Assembly (NCBI RefSeq): GCF_052324685.1 | Contig: NC_135213.1 | Span: forward strand, 579,501-643,500 | Length of the DNA stretch: 64,000 nucleotides | Source of the DNA: Brachyhypopomus gauderio | Taxonomy: Eukaryota; Chordata; Actinopteri; Gymnotiformes; Hypopomidae | Reading direction: 5' to 3' | Shown here: positions 59,401 through 64,000 of the stretch, piece by piece | How positions within the stretch are numbered: position 1 is the first letter of the stretch | Layout of the letters: every line of letters starts with the position of its first letter | Made by a program: the position numbers and the translations under genes | Notes under the pieces: generated by a model | Told to the model about the DNA's origin: nothing | The model's input: the letters and a program-made list of their open reading frames with translations, nothing else | Database searches by the model: none

Positions 59401-60719
59401 ATCTAGCATCTACAAACATAAACGTATATATTGTACAGCTTGGTCCCCCTCACTTCAGAACTTCCATCTGTGCCTATGGCTGTATGATGAGGAAAGGGAA
59501 GTAAACCAGCTTATTGTGAAGAGCGCCACAAATGTGGCTCTGACTGGGGATCACTGGACCTCTCTTAGCAACAAGAATTATCTTGGTGTGACAGCTCATA
59601 TTATAGATGATGAGTGGAAGATCCAGTCATTTGGTTTGAGCATGCAGAAGACCACTTCTAGGCAATATGGAGATGCCTGTGGCAGAGGCCTGGGAAATTA
59701 AAGAAAAAGTATACCATCTAAAATGGTATTAAAAAACATCTTCTGATTTATTCCAATATCCTGAGCAAAACTCCCCAAATTAAACAACATTTTTGGTCAG
59801 AATTTCCAGTGTTCTGAAAACTCTTTGCTCTTTTTTTCTGCACTCATCTATTGGTCTGTGTAGTAGACTGGTGGAAAAATAAACAAGATGTTACCTGTAC
59901 AGTATCCTTGGGTTTCCTGAAAGGCGCTTCTTAAATAAAATGTTATTATTATTAAGATGTTGAAGTTTATGATTATGTTCATTGATTCATTCATCATTCA
60001 AATTTAAATTAATATTTCTCATGTTAAATACTGAAATGCAATTAAAATGCGATTAATTTTGATTAATTAATTACAAAGCTTCTAATTAATTCGATTACAT
60101 TTTTTTATCGCGTCCCACCCCTATTAATAACATATAAAGTGATATTTTTCAATATTCAGCATTTGGAAAAGTGTAGGAGAACCTCTATAAACATTACTGT
60201 GGTTACTATGGTAACTTCTGACACATTTCATGTTGAGTTCTTGCAGAGTGACATTGCTGTGATGTTTTTGTTAGGAACCAGGGATGAACTGATCCAATCC
60301 CACAATCCCTCTCGGTCCCGGCGCAGCGCCCCCTCTGGTACATACACATGTTTGACTCTACTGGTTAAATAGTGCTTCATGTCTTGGTAACCTACAGTGT
60401 TGGGCTGGTTTATTATGTTACATGTTGGGTAATGACAGTGTGTGATATCTTAATGGAAGTGAATCAAGAGAGTACAGTTAACTTACTATTTTAAAAGTGA
60501 CATGTGCTCCAATACTCACTGTATTAAATAGTGGAGTGTGTGTGTGTTGCAGAATTCCAGCCGTGTCCAGCCGATCAGAGCTCCACAGTGATGGTACTGG
60601 CAGTGCTGCTGGCCTTGACGTGGGTGGGGCTTGTGGCAGGGCTTGTGGCAGCAGGACTTATGATCGCGTGGCAAAGAAAAACAATTCAGCAGCTCCAGAG
60701 AGGACATGCAGACTATTAG
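49405..60719 (+). CDS. Ig-like membrane receptor B2 (four exons)
   Basis: A predicted 267-aa protein from exons 49405-49462, 51287-51580, 51673-51957 and 60553-60719, phase-1 introns. The signal peptide is identical to B1. Domain 1 has [11 protein letters not shown] and [12 protein letters not shown]; domain 2 has [12 protein letters not shown] and DSGVYTI. Exons 2 and 3 differ from B1 at about 19 bases, about 17 of them replacements. The helix contains [12 protein letters not shown], in which four residues are duplicated relative to B1 by a 12-bp repeat (GGGCTTGTGGCA). This makes a Gly-rich face that could favour helix packing. The tail ends [10 protein letters not shown]. Intron 3 is about 8.6 kb against 2.2 kb in B1, because of Tc1 and hAT insertions. 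The frame is open throughout, and I take this as the reference B form. Confidence 0.82.
50356..50703 (+). mobile_element. tRNA-derived SINE in B2 intron 1
   Basis: Orthologous to 25987-26340 with TTTATCCATTAC duplications (50344-50355 and 50704-50715). It lacks a few bases in the B-box region (AGGCGATTCGATTC). Confidence 0.9.
52098..53395 (-). mobile_element. Tc1-like fragment in B2 intron 3
   Basis: Counterpart of 28801-29715, interrupted by the hAT at 52427-52788. Minus-strand pieces show [18 protein letters not shown] and [17 protein letters not shown]. Confidence 0.8.
52427..52788. mobile_element. hAT MITE only in unit 2
   Basis: Ends CAGGGTACCCGCGGG and ATACCCTG, perfect 8-bp duplication GGTTTAGG (52419-52426 and 52789-52796). 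The empty site is at about 29119 in B1. It contains long poly-C runs (52594-52635) that create low-complexity proline or glycine frames. Confidence 0.9.
53411..53451. repeat. (TG)n microsatellite
   Basis: About 40 bp of GT repeats immediately left of the foldback element. Confidence 0.95.
53628..54925 (+). mobile_element. second Tc1-type element nested in the foldback element
   Basis: Ends near CGTGTTTCAAATTATAATGC and the complement of GCATAATAATTTGGAGTG. It encodes a plus-strand transposase remnant. Exact ends are approximate. Confidence 0.65.
53855..54707 (+). pseudogene. Tc1/mariner-type transposase remnant
   Basis: Begins [20 protein letters not shown] (helix-turn-helix), with stops and frame changes until 54150. 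From 54156 a frame of 183 codons reads through [19 protein letters not shown] (first Asp) and [18 protein letters not shown] (third acidic residue). The stretch that should hold the second catalytic Asp reads [15 protein letters not shown], where relatives have a DNAPSHAAK-type sequence. So an Asp-containing segment is deleted and the enzyme would be dead. Confidence 0.8.
55089..55499 (-). pseudogene. Tc1 transposase C-terminal remnant
   Basis: Minus-strand frame with [20 protein letters not shown], then [15 protein letters not shown] at the second catalytic Asp and [14 protein letters not shown] at the third site, where PINEL replaces the usual PIEHLW. The N-terminal part (to about 55870) is frameshifted. 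Confidence 0.8.
56369..56646. mobile_element. MITE with AGGGCGTACT ends, short copy
   Basis: Left AGGGCGTACTCACACTA, right TTAGTACGCCCT. Its body is the inverted counterpart of 57003-57260 in the next element. Confidence 0.7.
56686..57275. mobile_element. MITE with AGGGCGTACT ends, long copy
   Basis: Perfect AGGGCGTACTCACACTAGG / CCTAGTGTGAGTACGCCCT inverted ends. The interior is GC-rich with repeated CGTGCCCGGGCCCG motifs in both orientations. Confidence 0.85.
57530..57735 (+). pseudogene. BED zinc finger of hAT transposase
   Basis: [20 protein letters not shown] is followed by [20 protein letters not shown] and YHLNAKH. This is an intact C-x2-C...H-x4-H BED finger, cut off by the MITE that starts at 57741. 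Confidence 0.8.
57741..58422. mobile_element. CpG-rich MITE, copy 2 (both ends present)
   Basis: Terminal repeats AAGCCTGGTTTATACTT and AAGTATAAACCAGGCTT; CpG-dense ends with TCGCGAGCGACCGTAGCGCG and an AT-rich middle. The left tip is doubled (AAAGCCTGGTTAAAGCCTGG). Other copies: 36138, 58696, 63885 and a fragment in 26784-27828. Confidence 0.85.
58696..59237. mobile_element. CpG-rich MITE, copy 3, right end lost
   Basis: Starts AAGCCTGGTTTATACTT, also with a doubled left tip. It ends near GCGCGCGCGCGAAGTT, where transposase-like sequence resumes. Confidence 0.75.
59332..59478. mobile_element. 147-bp hAT MITE inside transposase coding sequence
   Basis: Ends CAGGGGCGCAGATGG and CCATCTGTGCCTATG with a perfect 8-bp duplication GCTGTATG (59324-59331 and 59479-59486). 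Confidence 0.85.
59479..59701 (+). pseudogene. hAT transposase central fragment
   Basis: The frame [20 protein letters not shown] continues to [20 protein letters not shown] and [17 protein letters not shown], typical of ZBED-type hAT transposases around the catalytic core. The frame is then lost. Confidence 0.75.
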
Positions 60720-60865
60720 TCAGTAACTACTGACTAATAGTGGTATATAACCACAACTCTATAAATACTGTTGCAAGTGGCAATTGCGGATTCAAGCACA
60801 GAGATGGACCCTTGACTAGGAATGGACTGCAGAACTGAAGTTTGAACATTTCATAACATTTCAGT
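60720..60865 (+). other. B2 3' UTR, cut by a LINE fragment
   Basis: Matches the B1 3' flank up to about GTTTGAACATTTCATA, then changes abruptly into LINE sequence. Confidence 0.6.
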
Positions 60866-61935
60866 CAGTTCACGTCCGTTCTACCTGCCGAGCGAATTCA
60901 CCGCTGCCATCTTTGTTATTGTTTACATTCCACCAGCTGCGGACGCAGAGGCAGCGTGTGACGTTATAGTCTCATGTATTGCGAGACTTCAGACTCTGCA
61001 TCCAAATGCTCTAATAATTATCTCAGGAGACTTGAACTCCTGAAGTCACACTCTCCACCACCTTACCAAAGTTTAACCAGTTTGTTAAGTGTGCAACAAG
61101 GGAGAACAAAGTTCTGGATCTATGCAAATGTTAAAGATGCATACAGCTCATCTGCACTTCCCCCACTTGGTAGGTCCGATCACAATTTGGTCCTGCAAAA
61201 GGAAGCTGGAAGGCCAACTACAGCAGAACAATGCCAAGGAAGTCTGGTCAGGAATGAAGAAGATCACAGTCTTCAATTCCAGTCAACAACAAGCTGCTGG
61301 AGGTAGTCTGGACATGGCCAATGAGCTAAATGCTTTCTTCAATAGATTTAGCACACCCCCACCCATCACTAGTAGCACCCTGTTCACACCCCGTCACCTC
61401 AACAGCTTTCTCATTCCTTTTCGCACTCCACCACTTCACAGCCATTGTCTGCAGATACACATCCACCTCCACTTTTGGAGGTGACCGCCTACCAGGTGAA
61501 GAGGCAGTTGGAGAAGCTGAAGTCAGGCAAAGCTGCAGGTCCTGATGGAATTGTCCCAAGAGTCCTGAAGGTCTGTGCCTCTCAGCTGTGTGAGATCCTC
61601 CAGCAGCTCTTCAACCTGAGCCTCAAGTGGAGAGAGTACTTGTGTTGTGGAAACCGTCATGTTTGGTTCCTTTTCCAAAGAAGTCACAGACCTCCTCTCT
61701 CAATGACTACAGACCAGTGGCTCTCACATCTCATGCCATGAAGGACCTTGAAAGACTTGTTCTGACACATCTCAGGACTACCTGTTTGCTAGACCCCAGT
61801 ATGTGAGAACTGGAACCTGCCAGTCTGATCGTCAGCAACATCGGTGCTCCACAGGGAACTGATGGATGAAAGCCTTGTTGAGATTTAGCTGTAAATGAAG
61901 CTCCGCCTTGAGCTGTTGATTGAAATGTGGCAGCT
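60866..61935 (+). pseudogene. LINE fragment: endonuclease and start of RT
   Basis: Broken frames give AIFVIVYIPPAADAEAA and ALIIISGDLN (apurinic endonuclease), PLGRSDHNLVL (C-terminal SDH motif of the nuclease), VYQVKRQLEKL-like text and KSGKAAGPDGIVPRVLK (start of RT). Jockey/L2 group, 5' and 3' truncated. It could be the same family as 13567-13905, which covers a later part of RT. Confidence 0.75.
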
Positions 61936-61939
61936 AAAC

Positions 61940-63070
61940 TACACTCACAGGCCACTTTATTAGGTACACCTTGCTAGTACCAAGTTGGACCCCCTTTTCA
62001 GTCCCACCAGGATTTTGCGGGCCTTTTTTGTGATTGTTGCGGGCTAAAATGTTTGATGTTGCGGGTGTTTTTCAAAAAAATTGCGATGGAAGTTGCGGTG
62101 TGTTTTTGCTTTTTTGTGAGTACATTACAATAGGGAGTAAATGTTGTATGGTTTCCTCTATTTAGTAGTCCATTTTAATTATCTATTTACCTATTTATTC
62201 AGGGTTGCCAACTTTTCAAGATCGCTTGAAGTGAGATTTGAACCTGGAGGGGGTGGCGAACATTAATTGTTGACGGGGAGGCGGGGTTAGCGAACGTAAG
62301 TTGTTAGCGGGCGGCCTGTAAAATGGACACAAATTAAGTATTATATCGAGATCGATCGCCAGTGGTTGGCGCCAGAGCGAACTAGTAACTCATAGATATG
62401 GATCAGAGATAAATAAACTTTATCTCAGTTTAAAGTTTAAACTTATAAACATTATCTCAGACCCTCGCCACTTGCGTGCGCTGCAGTGACTTCGCGGGCT
62501 ACCGTTGCATTGTGGGGAATGTAGTGTTTGTGCGTGCAAAACACCATCGGGCGGCTGTGGCCTGCGGGCCGGTTCTAATAGTAATTAAATATCATCCAGG
62601 GGGCCATAGATAATCAATTCGCGGGTCGGATCTGGACAGTTTATCCCCGCTTTCATGTAGTGTACTGGGATACTGCTTTTCCCGATCTTTTTGCCGTTAT
62701 TTTCGTCGCTCATGCTGCTTTCAGTCTGCTTTCAGTCTGCTCCTCTTGAACGTATATACGGAAGTAAGGCGGGAGTTTGTCAACGTCACATCAATACGAC
62801 ATCAGTGATTGGTCAAATTTGCGGGAAAGTTGCGGTGATTGGCTGAAGTTGCAACACCGCCCTGAATTCGCGGGGTTTGCTTGAAGTTGCGTTGAAGTTG
62901 CAAATCGCAACATCGCGACTTTCTGGAGGGTCTGCCTTTTGCCTTCACAACCGCCTTAATTAAATTTAACAATGTACTGGAAACATTCTTCAGAGAGTCT
63001 GGTCCATATTGATATGTCACAATGTTGTTGACAATTATTGATAGAGATTCTTGTGTATAGTTCATTTGAT
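61940..63070. mobile_element. Tc1-like fragment split by a hAT element
   Basis: CACTCACAGGCCACTTTATT and AGGTACACC form a characteristic Tc1-type end (61945-61998). The sequence resumes after the insert with GCCTTCACAACCGCCTTAAT (62941 onward). Confidence 0.7.
61999..62934. mobile_element. hAT-like element (936 bp)
   Basis: Ends CAGTCCCACCAGGATTTTGC and CGACTTTCTGGAGGGTCTG; flanked by CCTTTT on both sides (61993-61998 and 62935-62940). That is only 6 bp, not the usual 8, so superfamily assignment rests on the ends. It contains a fragment of the BED-hAT family (AGGGTTGCCAACTTTTCAAG, about 62211). Confidence 0.65.
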
Positions 63071-63379
63071 GACACAAAGATTTTCATCACATGAAAAACC
63101 TAGTTCGCAATAGTAAAAATATCTAAGGGGCAGAGCTTAATGATTGAATATTTTTAGTCTAGGCTGCACAATGCATTTTATCCAGAGAGTAAATAAATAA
63201 TAACACACATACACCCACACTACTTTTCTTTGTACAATTCAGGAGTCTGAGAACATTGTATGATGAGACTTTTAGCACTTTAGCTCCTGATGTTAAATGT
63301 AAAAAAAAAAGTCAATGTGCCATATTATATCTATTGTGATATTTTTCACTGCAATCGAAATTTGTCCTCTGCTTTTAAC
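63071..63379. other. spacer
   Basis: AT-rich, ending with a SINE-like scrap (AAATTTGTCCTCTGC). No gene seen. Confidence 0.4.
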
Positions 63380-63583
63380 TAGAGGTGAAACGATTCTTCG
63401 AGTAACTCGAGTAATTCGATTACAAAAAATACTCGAGGCAAATTCTTTGCCTCGAGGCTTCGTTTAATTTATGTCACCATCTATTTTAAATATTTAAAAT
63501 CCCGCTTTGTACGCAGCTCCGGTATCATTGTTTTACACTGACTGTTATAACTGACGCACAGGTTTAAGGCAGCGTGATTTGTT

Positions 63584-63781
63584 TTGATGGAAATAGCGGA
63601 AAACGAAGATAGCGGTGTCCGTAAAAGGGCAAAAATGTCAAAAGTGTGGGACCATTTTTCGCTGCGCAAGGTGGACAACGTAGTGCAGTATATTTACTGT
63701 AAAACGGATCTGGCCTACCCAGGGCATAATTTGAGCCGGATCCTGGCGGAACAAATAGTTATTGAACAAATCATTCTATAA
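63584..63781 (+). pseudogene. degenerate BED-finger start of hAT transposase
   Basis: MEIAENEDSGVRKRAKMSKV is followed by WDHFSLRKVDNVVQYIYCKT. The BED aromatic residues (W, F) are kept, but the first zinc Cys appears replaced (VQYIYC where relatives have C-x2-C). The frame ends after 65 residues without the histidines. Confidence 0.65.
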
Positions 63782-63884
63782 AAGACATTTTTTAAACACA
63801 AGATCCACATTCAGGCTTCCTAAATCACATAAGAGCTCTCCCTTTTAGCGATGCCTTTCTGCGTCTCCATAAAGCTAAAAGCTA

Positions 63885-64000
63885 GTTATACTTTCGCAAG
63901 TGACCGTAGCGTGCAACTCCGCGAACGGCGGAAGCGTTCATACTTGACATGTCACAATTCTGTGCAGTGTTGTCCGTAACGACATGTGGTAGTATAAAGA
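63885..64000. mobile_element. CpG-rich MITE, copy 4, cut by window end
   Basis: AAAGCTAGTTATACTTTCGC ... GTGACCGTAGCGTGCAACTC matches the left part of 57741-58422. Confidence 0.75.

Larger units (their letters stand above)
57365..60123 (+). mobile_element. hAT element (2.76 kb) in B2 intron 3
   Basis: Ends TAGTGGTGGGACTTTAACGT and CGTCCCACCCCTA; perfect 8-bp duplication TTAATAAC (57357-57364 and 60124-60131). It contains BED-finger and central transposase fragments, two CpG-rich MITE copies, a third fragment of that MITE (about 58582-58680) and a small hAT (59332-59478). Absent from B1. Confidence 0.9.
63380..64000 (+). mobile_element. hAT element, right end beyond window
   Basis: Left end TAGAGGTGAAACGATTCTTC with CTCGAG-rich subterminal repeats. 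It encodes a BED-like N terminus at 63584 and is interrupted by a CpG-rich MITE from about 63885. Confidence 0.7.

Noticed and set aside
63584-63781. Host BED-finger gene
   Set aside because: Lies inside hAT ends, short, lacks zinc ligands; a transposase remnant.

Overview
The window looks like teleost fish nuclear DNA. It has small intron-containing immune-type genes with phase-1 introns, CpG-dense and AT-rich transposons, and the usual fish mix of Tc1/mariner, hAT, Harbinger, L2-like LINE and tRNA-derived SINE sequence. The repeat repertoire would fit an otophysan (characin or catfish type), but the sequence alone does not fix the species. I see no housekeeping gene, rRNA, free-standing tRNA gene or CRISPR array. 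All base-level comparisons below were made by eye.

The host content is a cluster of five related two-domain immunoglobulin-like membrane receptors of a family I cannot name. Each has four exons: signal peptide; a Cys-rich V-like domain; a second Ig-like domain without the canonical disulfide; and a transmembrane segment with a short tail. Type A genes lie at 100-1296 (A1) and 38531-39727 (A2). Type B genes lie at 25045-31032 (B1) and 49405-60719 (B2). A fifth gene, C, is on the minus strand at 15437-17172 and has the longest tail. Each start codon is preceded by two to four copies of a 33-bp minisatellite.

The layout is a tandem duplication of an A-B gene pair. Unit 1 starts before or at position 1 and runs to about 31220. 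Unit 2 starts at 38432, or further left in ancestral terms, and runs to about 60865. The A halves are offset by 38431 bp. Shared landmarks, in order, are: A gene, hAT MITE, 20-bp minisatellite, solo LTR, Tc1 element, (TA)n tract, SINE, hAT MITE, B gene with a SINE in intron 1, and a second Tc1 fragment in intron 3. Insertions present in only one unit postdate the duplication. In unit 1 these include a nearly intact restriction-like-endonuclease LINE inside the Tc1, about 10.8 kb carrying gene C plus THAP, hAT and Harbinger transposons, an L2-derived retroposon, and a hAT in intron 1 of B1. In unit 2 they include a hAT-in-hAT-in-hAT nest inside the Tc1 and about 7 kb of transposons in intron 3 of B2.

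The spacer from 31220 to 38430 and the tail after 60865 are mostly transposon debris. They include a CpG-rich MITE, strong palindromes, hAT elements with BED-finger fragments, a LINE fragment and one unrecognised minus-strand coding segment (33507-33914). The receptors probably act as a rapidly diversifying set of leukocyte surface proteins. That is inference from domain type, clustering and replacement-rich divergence between duplicates.
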